Origin: Candida dubliniensis CD36
Taxonomy: Eukaryota > Ascomycota > Pichiomycetes > Serinales > Debaryomycetaceae
DNA length: 64,000 nucleotides
Reading direction: 5' to 3'
Assembly: GCF_000026945.1 (NCBI RefSeq)
Contig: NC_012861.1
Coordinates: 1,860,001 to 1,924,000 of the forward strand
Shown: positions 1-10,361 of the stretch, in pieces
How positions within the stretch are numbered: the stretch's first letter is position 1
How the letters are laid out: each line of letters opens with the position of its first letter
The notes under the pieces: model-generated
Databases searched by the model: none
Told to the model about the DNA's origin: nothing
The model's input: only the letters and a program-made list of their open reading frames with translations
Translations under genes and position numbers: made by a program

Positions 1-2316
1 TATATTTATGCAGTGTGTACTACACCAATTTGGCCTTAACAAAGTAGAAAAGTAACAACCACTGTAAACTATGGATATATTTTTTAAACACAAAATAATA
101 ACAAAAGAAAAGGGCCAGATTCCTCTTTTTCTTGATTTAGTGGTTAGTCCATAATACTATTATTATCCATGGAATTAAGACAATAGTTGGTAGTAATTGT
201 GGTGGTGGTAGCATTAACCTGCCGTGCATCGTGTAGAGGTTGTCAAGGTACTTTAGTTTGTCAATTGTTAAGGAAACAGCCGTCTTACCAACACCAATTG
301 ATTCTGACTGACAACAATAATGGATATATATTAATGGCATTTATTAGTTACCTGCATTTTCGCATAAATGTGTTTGTGGCTTCGTGTGGTGAGAAAGTGT
401 TGGTGGTAGCAGCGTAACACAATTATGAAGGACCGCCGGGAGAGGAAGGTGGGGGAGGGGGAGCGGCGAAAGATAAGTTTATCATTTAGATTAGCTTGTT
501 CATTGGTTGAATCTTTATTAGTCTGCAGCTGGTAACCCATACAATGGTATAAAGGATTTACAATAAATTTCCAAACCTCTCAAACTTGAAATATTAAACA
601 CAAAAGAGTTGTGAATAATATAAATATCCATCAAGTTTCCCCTGTGTTCTCTCTAAATTTTACTTCATTTTGTATTTTTTACAATTCTATTTTATAGAAA
701 TTTTTCTTCTCTTTTTTTTTTTAGCTTCTTCTTCTTGCTTCTCTTCTGTAGAATTATATATTTATAACTATTGAGTCAATATTGTTCAAAAGTATCTTAG
801 TTTAACAGATCTTCTTTTTTTTACTAATACTACTTCAGCCACTTACTCCTCCCCTGTTTAAGATATTTGAAACATTTTTAGTCATAGTCAATAGTCAAGT
901 TCCAATCAGATTAGGAGTTCCATTATTATTCTAATTTATCAAGTGCCAATTTATTCACATTCATACTAAGAGTTGTGGTATTTTTCTTTTTTTATTTACC
1001 AGGCTCCCCCACAGGTTAATAACTTCTTAGTATTAGTAAGATCACGTGCAAGCTTTATCGGTCAGGTGCAAAAGATAAAGTTCTGCAAATTACTATCGGT
1101 TCTTATCAAATCACGCACGACCTAGACGTTTGTTTTGGAACTTTGCTCGGTAACAGCTCCACCCCACCTCCCCCCTTTTTAAAGTGTTGGTTTCTTTTTC
1201 ATCGCCATAACATAAACATCTACATATTAACCAATTGAGGTAGAAGATTTACGTGATTTTTGAAACAAACCTTTAGTTTAATTCATTCAAATAGTTTCTT
1301 TTGGTTTTGTTTGGTTCAAGGTCATACAAGCATTTTATCGCCTCATTTTTTTTTAACCGTTCATTCCTTATTCCCCCCCCTCCCCCTCACATTATCTGAA
1401 ACTGCTACCATTACAACAACAACATATTAATTGAAACTTATTCACACTTTGAGAGGACACAAGTTTACAAATTCCACAATATTTTTTATTATTATTAAAT
1501 ATTATACTTATTGTTGTTGTTGCCACAGTCATAGTCACTTTTTTTTTGGGTTTTCGAATTTCATAATTTTGCTTATCAACACTTTTTTTAAAGCGTGTCA
1601 TAAAATTTAATATCGCATACATTTAAAACAAAAACTAGTCATTCACAAATAACCTTTACTTTATTGAGAGAGAATTCTTTGTTTATTAGAAAAATAAATC
1701 TAATTTTAGAACACTGATCATAATAAAAGTATTTTGAACTAGAGCTATACAATACAAGTATTGCTGTTTTTAATTCACTCACCAAGTCTCAATCTCAATT
1801 CCAGGTCTTGTTTAGTCATTAATTTTTCTACTTTCGGATTTTTGGTTAAATTTTTAATATTTTTAATTTTGGAGGAGACAAATTTCTGAAATTTTTCATA
1901 TTTTTCAAAATTAACGCACCTTTCTACAACAACTACCATTATTATTATTATCACTTTATTTAATTTAATTTAATTTAATTTAATTGTGTCTATTTTTCTT
2001 TTTTTTTTTTTTCTTCTGGTGATTGTCACAACATACAAAAGAAAAAAAACTTACCATAGTACACGCCAACACACTCCACTCCCACTTCCCCCCCATAAAT
2101 TATCAAAGCCAACAGCAAAGATATATTAGCTTCCGCTTATTTCCTCATAAAGTTTGTTTTTCTTTTGCTGTTTAGTATTTAATTTTTCACATTTTTCAAA
2201 TTTATTATCCTTCCCCCTTTATTTTTCTTTTCTTTTTTGTTTTTTTTTTTTTCAAATTACCTTCCCTTTTCCTTTCTTTCAGATTTTCATTTATTATATC
2301 ATTATTTGATATCAAT
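1..2316. other. Long intergenic / STB3 upstream region
   Basis: No gene can be supported here; the open frames are short and of low complexity. The part from about 600 to 2316 is rich in pyrimidine runs on the + strand, as expected for a long promoter and 5' leader of STB3. It holds a CACGTG box at 1043-1048 and a (TTTAA)n microsatellite at about 1958-1985. There is also a C-run near 1375-1386. Confidence 0.6.
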
Positions 2317-3822
2317 ATGACTTCAAGATCTCCAATCTCACTTGCAAGTTTAATGAACGACCCTACACCTCCTCCTCAGCCACATCCACAATCACAACAA
2401 CAATCACAGTCACAACCTCGTTCACAATATCCCACAACAACCACACACAATTCAATGCAGCAACAGCCTTTAGAACCATCACCACAACAATCAGAAGCTA
2501 AAAAGACTTTATTGTCTACTTCATCCCCAGAAGGTATTCAGGTTGCATCCAAAATTACCCCAACACGTTTGGCCAATCTACTCATACGCAAAGGGCCATT
2601 GCCAATACGTCATATCACTTCGCAGTTGGCGTTAGAAGTACCATCGTTTGAGTTATTATCGTTATCGAAGCAACGTAGATTAATTATGGCAGCCATGGAG
2701 CAAACCGATACTGTGAATAATGTTGTATTTGAAAAGATTGGTTGGGGACAATGGGCGGTTCGGAAGATAGATTCTGATTATATTGTAACTGAAGGAACCG
2801 AGAAATCATCTAACTCCAATACTTCTGGTGGTAGTGGTGGTGGATCAGCTAACGAGAAATTAATAAATGTCAATGATTTGAGAAATCAACTGAATTTGAA
2901 ATTAGGTTGGTCAAAAAAGAAAAAACTGGCCAGTACCGGTGTTGGTTCTGGGTTGAATTCTCGCAGAGAGTCCATAACTAATCATGTAAAATCATTACAC
3001 AATATCAAATTGCCAAATGAGAGTATCGACAATGCTATTGCTTCGGAGTCAAGCGACGAAGATGATGATGATGACCAAGAGGAAATAGATGATTATGCTT
3101 TATCTGATACCGAATCTTCCGACGAAGAAATGTTTGCCTTTGATGAGAAAAATAGAGCCAGCTCAAATGTAAACAACCCAATAACTGCTATATCAGAACA
3201 TACTGTTAGTGGTACCCCACCTATTAAGTTTGCCCGAAGAGTTCCAATAAAGATCAGTCCACCACCAGAAGCTGGAGCAATCAACAATGGAAGTTCTGCT
3301 AGTCGAAGAAGAAAATCATCTTCATCAGTATCCAATTCAATTACTAAACCTTACAGGCAACATTTGTTCAACACTAGATCAAGACTAAACTCAATAGAGA
3401 ATTTAGATAACTACATTGTTTCGTCAGCGAAAAACTCAAGTGTTCTGATTAGCTCCCCACCTCCGCCAATTTCATTCAGTTCATCACCGGCCACATCCGT
3501 AGCCTATGAAGAGCATTACAATTTGAATCAACAACAACTGCTGCTGTTTCAACAAAAATTACAACAGCAACAACAGCAACAAAAAAATCAAAGGAGAAAA
3601 TCTTCATTCAATGAATCACATGTTAGATCGACATTATCCAATGTGAAAACAAGTTCTGACGATACTGATGAAGAGGATTGGGCCGCTATGGGACCTGAAT
3701 CTCTTCGTAACAATCGGAAAAACAGTATACCTGCTGCCTTAAGAAATGATATTGATTCCAGTGGTGTTGATGAAGAAGAAAAATCTGCTGCCTTTGCATT
3801 AGTTGATCTAATGTCAGTATAA
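2317..3822 (+). CDS. STB3: Stb3-type RRPE-binding / Sin3-binding regulator
   Basis: The 501-codon frame starts at an ATG after a pyrimidine-rich leader. Residues about 72-152 form the conserved Stb3 block, including the stretches LIRKGPLPIRH, LSLSKQRRLI and VFEKIGWGQW. The rest looks disordered: a Pro/Gln-rich N-terminus, an acidic Ser/Asp/Glu patch around 245-272, a poly-Gln run and basic Ser-rich segments that could be phosphorylated. In S. cerevisiae, Stb3 binds the RRPE motif of ribosome-biogenesis promoters, interacts with the Sin3 deacetylase complex and responds to nutrient signalling. The same nuclear repressor role is inferred here. A perfect RRPE lies upstream of PES1 in this window (59539), a plausible target. 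Assignment rests on the domain; targets in this species are inference. Confidence 0.85.
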   Translation: MTSRSPISLASLMNDPTPPPQPHPQSQQQSQSQPRSQYPTTTTHNSMQQQPLEPSPQQSEAKKTLLSTSSPEGIQVASKITPTRLANLLIRKGPLPIRHITSQLALEVPSFELLSLSKQRRLIMAAMEQTDTVNNVVFEKIGWGQWAVRKIDSDYIVTEGTEKSSNSNTSGGSGGGSANEKLINVNDLRNQLNLKLGWSKKKKLASTGVGSGLNSRRESITNHVKSLHNIKLPNESIDNAIASESSDEDDDDDQEEIDDYALSDTESSDEEMFAFDEKNRASSNVNNPITAISEHTVSGTPPIKFARRVPIKISPPPEAGAINNGSSASRRRKSSSSVSNSITKPYRQHLFNTRSRLNSIENLDNYIVSSAKNSSVLISSPPPPISFSSSPATSVAYEEHYNLNQQQLLLFQQKLQQQQQQQKNQRRKSSFNESHVRSTLSNVKTSSDDTDEEDWAAMGPESLRNNRKNSIPAALRNDIDSSGVDEEEKSAAFALVDLMSV

Positions 3823-4366
3823 ATAATAGAATGTTGTATTATCATACAAGGTATAAAAAAAAAATTGTGTTTCAGTTTTTACGGGTTTGGTTTAGTTAGG
3901 ATGGCTTTTTTTTTTTTTTGGTTTATGGGTATTCTATTCTCTTCAACATATGTATTTGTTTCAAAGTTCTTTTTTATTTTTATTTTACATATACTTATTA
4001 TTATTATTGTTATAATTACTGTTATAGTTTGTTTCTTTATTAGTAGTAGTTTATATTTAATACACTATTTACCATTTACATGAGTTGGTTTATTTTAAGA
4101 AAAGTTTGATGATGATAACGATTAAAGTTTTGATAGACATTTGATAGGTAAGTAATAATTTAACCCAATTAGGAAACCGACGCGATTTGATTTCGCGTCC
4201 AATTGTTTCACCGAACAAAACGAGTCTTGTAGTGTATCGACTACCAGCACCACATTGGAACAGAAAAAGAGAGAAAAAAAAAAAAAAAAAAAAAAGTGAA
4301 AATTGAACTTTACTCTTCTTAGCTCTTTATTTTTATTTTATTCTAAATCATCAAGCAAAGAACAAC
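3823..4366. other. STB3-CDC46 intergenic region
   Basis: This is the terminator region of STB3 and the promoter of CDC46. It is T-rich in the first half, carries a dyad of MCB-like sites at 4179-4199, and has a long A-run at about 4274-4295 just before the CDC46 leader. Confidence 0.6.
4179..4199. promoter_or_regulatory. Inverted pair of MCB/SCB-like sites upstream of CDC46
   Basis: GACGCGA (4179-4185) and TCGCGTC (4193-4199) form a perfect 7-bp inverted repeat with a 7-bp spacer. The second half extends to the SCB-like TTTCGCG. The dyad lies about 170 bp upstream of the CDC46 ATG. MBF/SBF control of MCM genes at G1/S is known in yeasts; binding here is inferred. Confidence 0.7.
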
Positions 4367-6715
4367 ATGTCAACCACTACGGCAGCTGTGCTTCCTACAG
4401 TGCAATTACAAGTCAATTACAATGAAGTAAAAACCATTGCCAAAGACTTTATAACCAAATTCAAAGATACCATGATCGATATTGATGATGAAATTAATCA
4501 AACCCACGAAGGTAAATATATGAATATTTTACAACAAGTTGCCAATAGACAGAAAACCAGTATAAATATTGAATTTGACGATTTGAAATTATTTTTAACA
4601 AACTATGACCCAGATTCGTCCAACACTTACCAAGAAGCACGTCGTTTATTGCCAACCATGTTGACCAATACTCGCCATTTCGTCGAATTATTTAGTCAAG
4701 TGATTGACGACCTTATGCCAGAACCAACTGAAGAAATAAGTTATCGCGATGATGTGTTGGATGTTATATTGCATCAAAGAAGATTACGTAATGCTAGGTT
4801 GCAACAAGAAAGTAATGAAGAATTCAATCAATTAAGAGATGGTTTCACTCAGCCTGACTCTGGTGCTGCTGCTGCTGCTGGTGGGCAAGAAGATAATATG
4901 GCCAATCCGACAAACGCCAATTTATTCCCGGCAAAACTCACAAGAAGATACTGTTTATATTTCGTTCCCTTGAGCAACGCCAAAGCACTATCAGTGAGAC
5001 AAACAAAGGGGAAATTTGTTGGTCATTATATAACTGTTAGAGGTATTGTTACCAGAGTTTCCGATGTCAAGCCTAGTGCTTTGGTCATTGCTTATACCTG
5101 TGATAAATGTGGTTACGAAATCTTCCAAGAGGTCAACTCCAAAACTTTCACTCCATTAACCGAATGTAATTCGCCATCATGTGTTAATGACAACAATAAA
5201 GGTCAATTATTCATGTCCACGCGTGCTTCAAAATTCTCTGCTTTCCAAGAAGTTAAAATCCAAGAATTATCTAGTCAAGTCCCTGTTGGTCATATTCCAA
5301 GAAGTTTAACTGTCCATGTCAATGGTGATTTGGTAAGATCAATGAATCCTGGTGATACAGTTGATTTATCTGGAATATTCATGCCAAGTCCATACACTGG
5401 TTATAGAGCATTGAAAGCAGGATTGTTAACTGAAACTTATTTAGATGCTCAACATGTGAAACACCATAAAAGGCAATATGATTCCATGACGTTGTCTAGT
5501 CAAGCACAAGAAAAAATTGATGAGCTTTTACTTCAAGGTGATGTCTATAACAAGTTGGCCAAATCCATTGCTCCGGAAATTTATGGCCACTTGGATGTTA
5601 AGAAAATTTTATTGTTATTATTATGTGGTGGTGTCACCAAAGAAATTGGCGATGGATTGAAAATTAGAGGTGATATCAATGTTTGTCTTATGGGTGACCC
5701 CGGGGTTGCTAAATCACAATTATTGAAAGCCATCGGTAAGATTGCTCCAAGATCAGTCTATACTACTGGTAGAGGTTCTTCAGGGGTAGGGTTAACTGCA
5801 GCTGTTATGAGAGATCCGATTACTGATGAAATGGTGTTGGAAGGAGGGGCATTGGTGTTGGCCGATAATGGGATTTGTTGTATTGATGAATTTGATAAAA
5901 TGGACGAAAGTGATAGAACGGCGATTCATGAAGTTATGGAACAACAAACTATTTCTATTGCCAAAGCTGGTATCACTACCACTTTAAACGCTAGAACCTC
6001 GATTTTGGCAGCAGCCAATCCATTATATGGTAGATATAACCCAAGATTGTCTCCACATGAAAATATCAATTTACCAGCAGCTTTGTTATCTCGTTTTGAT
6101 ATTATGTTTTTAATTTTGGATCAGCCAAGTCGTGAAAATGACGAGAAATTGGCACAGCATGTGGCCTATGTCCATATGCACAACAAACAACCCGACATGG
6201 ATTTCACTCCTGTTGACTCCAACACCATTAGAGAATATATTTCTCGAGCAAAAACTTTTAAACCAGTGGTGGCTAAAGAAGTTGGTGAATATGTGGTCCA
6301 AGAATATGTTAAAATGAGGAAAGAATCCCATAGAAATGAAGGATCAACGAAAAAGTTTAGTCATGTGACACCAAGAAGCTTGTTGGCCATTTTAAGATTG
6401 GCACAAGCATCAGCAAGATTGAGATTTGACAACCAAGTTCGATTGGATGACGTTGATGAAGCCATCAGATTAATTGAAGTGAGTAAGAGTTCGTATAAGG
6501 AAAGAGAAGTTGAAGATGAAAGTTCAACCACCAAAATCTACAACATTATCAAATCAATTGTCACCCAAGATGGTGGTGATCGAGTTCCATTAGATCAAAT
6601 CAAAGATAGAGTAATTGCCAAAGGTTTTACATTGGAACAGTTTGAACACTGTATAATGGAATATGATGGGATCTGGCAAGTGGTTGATGATGGAGAGAAC
6701 CTTTTAATATTGTAA
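4367..6715 (+). CDS. CDC46: MCM5 replicative helicase subunit
   Basis: The 782-residue product is close to the usual length of yeast Mcm5 (about 775). It has the MCM N-domain with a zinc-binding set C245, C248, C267 and C272. The AAA+ core has Walker A GDPGVAKS (from G443), Walker B CIDEFDKM (D507) and the arginine finger SRFD (R576). A winged-helix-like C-terminus follows. Mcm5 is part of the Mcm2-7 ring that is loaded at origins and unwinds DNA in the CMG helicase. All catalytic motifs are intact. The TTGGAAGGAGGGGCATTG stretch near 5840 and the rest of the core follow the MCM5 pattern rather than other MCMs. Regulation at G1/S is suggested by the MCB dyad upstream. Confidence 0.96.
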   Translation: MSTTTAAVLPTVQLQVNYNEVKTIAKDFITKFKDTMIDIDDEINQTHEGKYMNILQQVANRQKTSINIEFDDLKLFLTNYDPDSSNTYQEARRLLPTMLTNTRHFVELFSQVIDDLMPEPTEEISYRDDVLDVILHQRRLRNARLQQESNEEFNQLRDGFTQPDSGAAAAAGGQEDNMANPTNANLFPAKLTRRYCLYFVPLSNAKALSVRQTKGKFVGHYITVRGIVTRVSDVKPSALVIAYTCDKCGYEIFQEVNSKTFTPLTECNSPSCVNDNNKGQLFMSTRASKFSAFQEVKIQELSSQVPVGHIPRSLTVHVNGDLVRSMNPGDTVDLSGIFMPSPYTGYRALKAGLLTETYLDAQHVKHHKRQYDSMTLSSQAQEKIDELLLQGDVYNKLAKSIAPEIYGHLDVKKILLLLLCGGVTKEIGDGLKIRGDINVCLMGDPGVAKSQLLKAIGKIAPRSVYTTGRGSSGVGLTAAVMRDPITDEMVLEGGALVLADNGICCIDEFDKMDESDRTAIHEVMEQQTISIAKAGITTTLNARTSILAAANPLYGRYNPRLSPHENINLPAALLSRFDIMFLILDQPSRENDEKLAQHVAYVHMHNKQPDMDFTPVDSNTIREYISRAKTFKPVVAKEVGEYVVQEYVKMRKESHRNEGSTKKFSHVTPRSLLAILRLAQASARLRFDNQVRLDDVDEAIRLIEVSKSSYKEREVEDESSTTKIYNIIKSIVTQDGGDRVPLDQIKDRVIAKGFTLEQFEHCIMEYDGIWQVVDDGENLLIL

Positions 6716-7083
6716 TTAGAATGAGTTTTGGGTGATTATGGTTTGTAAATTAGAGTTGCTTTTTTGTTTGTTTGTAAAAGTAGAATTATCTTGTCAATGT
6801 ATTTTTATTATTTAGTAAGAAAGTTAGTAAATTTTCTTGTATTCACAATTTTATTTTTGATCAGTACATTTTTTCTTGTAATATTCTATTTTATTCTAGT
6901 CCATTCACATTGTGGAACCGGGGTTTTTCTTGAGGATTGAAGAGATCTCGATCCCCCAACCACATCGCAGTGCGATCGTTCGAACCAAAAATATAATAGA
7001 ATGGTAAAAAAAAAAAAAAAAAAAGATTGTTCCTTCTAGCAATCATTATCAAGAATCTTTAACTTTCCATCTTGCTTCAAGAA
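6716..7083. other. Intergenic region with palindrome-rich block
   Basis: The first 180 bp are T-rich terminator-like DNA. A GC-richer block at 6901-7004 holds several palindromes and a possible hairpin and is described separately. An A-run follows at about 7006-7024, just upstream of the DUF202 gene. Confidence 0.5.
6901..7004. repeat. Cluster of palindromes / potential structured element
   Basis: Within about 100 bp there are GAGATCTC (6942-6949), ATCGCAGTGCGAT (6964-6976) and GTTCGAAC (6978-6985). TGTGG (6911) can pair with CCACA (6960-6964), with GGGG and CCCC pairing inside. CCATTC and GAATGG bracket the block. It does not fold as a tRNA. It could be a small RNA or a set of factor sites. 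Confidence 0.4.
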
Positions 7084-7669
7084 ATGTCCAAAATAGAAAA
7101 AGAAGATAGTCAAGAATCATCCAGAACCAATGATCTACTACATCAGCTACCCAACAAGTGGAGATTTTTCACTAAAGTTTCCAATTTCTTTCAATTTCAA
7201 TTAGTCTTAAAGAACCACGCCTCAGTGGCTCGAGATCATGTATGTTTGTATTACCAGAAAACCCCATATTCGTTGTTTTTACTAACAATTTCTTTTTGGA
7301 TTTTTCTCGTTTTTACTCTAGATGGCAAATGAAAGGACATTTTTAGCATGGGTCAGAACATCGCTTGCATTTTTAACATTTGGTGTTGGGTTCCTACAGT
7401 ATTATCGGGTTGAGTCAAAGGCAAGTGTTTTAGAGAACAATTCCAAAACCTCAATAATTGAAAGTTTGAATCGTCCAATAGGTAGCATATGTATGGTATT
7501 AAGTGGGTTGACATTGATGTTTGGGGCAGTACGATATTTCCAAGTACAAGATTTATTACAGAATGACTATTATCCGGCCACAAGATTCACCATTCTAATA
7601 ATATTATTAATAAACCTAAGCATGCTAATATTGGTATTTGTTTTAGATATTGAAATCTCGGTGGCTTAA
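7084..7669 (+). CDS. DUF202 (YidH/VTC1-like) membrane protein, two exons, copy A
   Basis: Exon 1 is 7084-7239 and exon 2 is 7322-7669, giving 167 residues. The intron (82 nt) has GTATGT, a perfect TACTAAC and a TAG acceptor. The spliced protein reads through ...SVARDH into MANERTFLAW, the signature of DUF202. Three membrane segments follow, with the conserved RYFQVQ and YYPATRF between the second and third. DUF202 domains occur in Vtc1 and in small uncharacterised membrane proteins. The exact function is not known, and no SPX or polyphosphate polymerase domain is present. A paralogue with the intron at the same codon lies inverted at 18020-18673. Exon 2 alone also begins with ATG, so an unspliced short form could be predicted by mistake. 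Confidence 0.85.
7240..7321 (+). other. Spliceosomal intron of DUF202 gene A
   Basis: It starts GTATGT, contains TACTAAC about 45 nt before the acceptor, and ends in CTCTAG. Removing it joins two reading frames without changing phase (phase 0). Confidence 0.88.
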
Positions 7670-8034
7670 AAGTAGATATTGTAGTAACAGATATTTCCTT
7701 CAATTTGTTTTTACAACCAAAATACAAGATCGATAAAACGTGACAAAGGTTTTTGAGCCATCAAGTTAACTGATTATACGGAGGAAATGGAATAATACTT
7801 TTGTCTAGCCTGTTTTTGCCTCTCCATTATGTAATCAGGACGTGTGTTCATTACAAATCTTGGGCGTTTTTTTTTTTTGCTTTACTGGTCAACAAAATGG
7901 ATGCGCGAGAATAATCTTGAAGCAAATTGCCCCAATAACAAAAAATTCTGAAAAAAAAAAAAATAAATCAACAAGCTTGATTTCTTTTTGACAATACATA
8001 TACATATATATTTGAAGAGAACATAGTTAACACA
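7670..8034. other. DUF202 A-THO1 intergenic region
   Basis: This holds the terminator of the DUF202 gene and the THO1 promoter. It has A/T runs and a TATATA-like stretch near 7998-8012. No further gene is seen. Confidence 0.5.
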
Positions 8035-8613
8035 ATGTCGGATTATTCATCTCAAACGGTAGCTCAATTAAAAGAGATCTTGAAAGGAAAAGGATTATCA
8101 ATTGAAGGTAAAAAGGCCGATTTAGTTCAAAGATTACAAGAACATGAACCTCAACAACAACAGCAACAGCAACAGCAACAGCAACCAGAACCAGAACCAG
8201 AAGTAACCGAGCAACAACAACAGCAACCAGAAACTAAATTAGAGGAAAATTCACAAGAAAATGAAAGCACACTAACTGTTATTCAACCAAAAGAACAACA
8301 AGAACAAGAAGAAGAACCAAAACCAAAACAATTATCTCCAGAAGAAAGGAAACAATTAGCTATTGAATTATTGACTAAAAAAGTTCAACGTGCTGAAAAG
8401 TTTGGTGATGAACAAGCTGCTAATGATGCAAGAAAAGATTTGGCAAGAGTAGAGAAATTCGGGGTTGAAGTAGGAACAGCATTGGCTAGAGAAATTGGAT
8501 TAGTGGATAATTCTTTATCAAACAAGAAATTTAATCATCATAAACGTAATAATAGACGTGGATTCAAAGGCAATAAGGGTAGAAAGGGTGGATTTGGAAA
8601 AAATCGTAATTAG
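8035..8613 (+). CDS. THO1: Tho1-like SAP-domain RNA/DNA-binding protein
   Basis: The 192-residue product has an N-terminal SAP domain (about 5-39, with TVAQLKEILKGKGLS and the GKKADLVQRL end). A low-complexity Gln/Glu/Pro segment follows. Then comes the conserved Tho1/SARNP block, with LSPEE, a central helix and VEKFGVEVGTALAREIGL. The tail is Lys/Arg/Gly/Asn-rich. Yeast Tho1 (218 aa) is a nuclear factor that acts with TREX and Sub2 in co-transcriptional mRNP assembly. The layout and the KFG motifs match well. Gln-repeat length is likely to vary between alleles. Confidence 0.88.
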   Translation: MSDYSSQTVAQLKEILKGKGLSIEGKKADLVQRLQEHEPQQQQQQQQQQQPEPEPEVTEQQQQQPETKLEENSQENESTLTVIQPKEQQEQEEEPKPKQLSPEERKQLAIELLTKKVQRAEKFGDEQAANDARKDLARVEKFGVEVGTALAREIGLVDNSLSNKKFNHHKRNNRRGFKGNKGRKGGFGKNRN

Positions 8614-8688
8614 TGGACCAAAGTATTATTTTTTAACTGTTGTCAATCGATAAAGAAATGTATAAATATTGGTTTATGTGTATGTACT

Positions 8689-8689
<1 letters not shown>

Positions 8690-8721
<32 letters not shown>

Positions 8722-8745
8722 ATATGTATGTATGAGTGTGTATTT
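8690..8745. repeat. (TA)n/(TG)n microsatellite
   Basis: An alternating TA run is followed by a TG run in the 3' intergenic space between convergent THO1 and PTM1. It is likely to vary in length. Confidence 0.85.
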
Positions 8746-8825
8746 TATGTAGGTATTTGTGTACCTGTATATGTATGTCTAAATAAATAAACACTTCAAA
8801 CCAGAGGAAAGGAATGCCTTGACAA

Positions 8826-10361
8826 CTAATCTTCATCGCTAATGTTGAATTGTGAAACATCGGCATTTTCAATTGGATCATCCACATTTCGATCAATGAT
8901 TAGACCATTGTTATCTTTTATCCAAATGAAAAAAAGCCCTATAACTGCGGCAAAAAAGTAAATCCAATTAGATAATAACATTGGCAGAACTGCAACTTGC
9001 ATACTTTTTTCCAATGCTAGTATTTGTATGACGGAATCATAATTGGCAGTATCACCTGATGGGAAGTCTGGTAAGGAATCTGTTATACCACTGACAACTT
9101 TTGAAGCGATGATAAACCCAGCGATAAACATAACGATTATTGGCAATACCAAAATTATGAAAATTGATCTTTTGAACGCTAAAACCACTCTTTGGGTTGA
9201 ATCTTCGTCATTTGGATCTGGAGGGAAAAGAGAAATTGTCTTTTTAGTTCTAAAGTAAAAGTAAACAATTAAAATAAACCAAGTGATGGAAAATAACCCT
9301 GTTAATCCAGCAAAGAGATTCAATATTGCACTTCCTGAAGATGGCGGTTCAAGCTGTTCAAATCCTGTTAAAAACGGTGTATCTGATTTTGCTCCATTGA
9401 GTAATAACAAATAGATGTAGATGACTACCAAGTTCGTAACGAAGAAACCAACTATTCTGACAAAAGTCTGATGAGGGAATAATCTGTATCGGTGTGAATT
9501 CCCATTATGGTAATATATGACTCCATACCCCATGGAAAATAATAATAGAATACATATTGTATAAGTATTAAAAGCAATTGACAAAAACTGTGCCCCTTGT
9601 TTAGCCAAATTCATCAACATTGCGTCTTTACTAGAATCAAAGAAATTATTTTCCAAAAATGCCCCAATCCAGATATAAGAATTGACAAGAATAAATGGCA
9701 ATAACACTAAAAATATAACAGCTTTGGAAATAACGGAAACTGAATCCAAATCTTTAAAATCTCTACCCACTTTAAACTTCAAGATGTAATTCAAAAGGTA
9801 TATGAATAAACCTGTGGCTAACACTATAACATATTTCATTTGTGAGTATACAGTGTACTCGATATAGGTCAAGTTACCATAAGAATTTTTGAAAACAACG
9901 GGAACATGAATCTTTTTATCCTCAAGTTTGCCAATATAAACACAATAAATACCAGTATCATATACAATGTATTCCACATTTTTGTTGGCATCAGTATACC
10001 CATTGTACAATTTAGCATCATCAATTTTGAAATCAGAAGCAACTTTTAAATTGAATTTACTGTTATTCTCGTCAAATAAAGAATCTGATATTTCATGCTT
10101 GGCATAATCATCAAAATATTTCTCAACATTAGGTAAATTGGTGAAATTCAAAAGATCAGTGTAATGGAATATTAGGGTAGGTAATTTAAAATCTTGAGGT
10201 AATTTGCTACCGTCAACTTTAATATAACCTTTGCCTTTTCTCTGTGAAATTGGACCACAAATAGCACCTTTTTCATAGCCTAAAACGGTCGGATTACTAG
10301 TGAGTGCAAAGGTAAATGATGTTACTATTGATATAAAAACTATAAATTGCTTTAAAAGCAT
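8826..10361 (-). CDS. PTM1: PTM1 family seven-transmembrane Golgi/endosomal protein
   Basis: The 511-residue protein has a signal peptide (1-20) and a lumenal domain of about 150 residues with the cysteine pair GAICGPI and GIYCVYI. Seven predicted membrane segments follow, then a short acidic cytosolic tail. This is the layout of the Lung 7-TM/GOST family (yeast Ptm1, human GPR107/GPR108), which acts in the Golgi/endosomal system. Length is close to S. cerevisiae Ptm1 (about 530). It converges on THO1 with 212 bp between stop codons. The molecular function of the family in fungi is still unclear. Confidence 0.85.
   Translation of the reverse strand: MLLKQFIVFISIVTSFTFALTSNPTVLGYEKGAICGPISQRKGKGYIKVDGSKLPQDFKLPTLIFHYTDLLNFTNLPNVEKYFDDYAKHEISDSLFDENNSKFNLKVASDFKIDDAKLYNGYTDANKNVEYIVYDTGIYCVYIGKLEDKKIHVPVVFKNSYGNLTYIEYTVYSQMKYVIVLATGLFIYLLNYILKFKVGRDFKDLDSVSVISKAVIFLVLLPFILVNSYIWIGAFLENNFFDSSKDAMLMNLAKQGAQFLSIAFNTYTICILLLFSMGYGVIYYHNGNSHRYRLFPHQTFVRIVGFFVTNLVVIYIYLLLLNGAKSDTPFLTGFEQLEPPSSGSAILNLFAGLTGLFSITWFILIVYFYFRTKKTISLFPPDPNDEDSTQRVVLAFKRSIFIILVLPIIVMFIAGFIIASKVVSGITDSLPDFPSGDTANYDSVIQILALEKSMQVAVLPMLLSNWIYFFAAVIGLFFIWIKDNNGLIIDRNVDDPIENADVSQFNISDED

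Noticed and set aside
1..540. Small frames at the left edge
   Set aside because: Frames of 67-76 codons overlap on both strands and follow simple repeats; no support.
6901..7004. A tRNA in the palindrome-rich block
   Set aside because: No acceptor stem, T-arm or anticodon arm could be matched on either strand.
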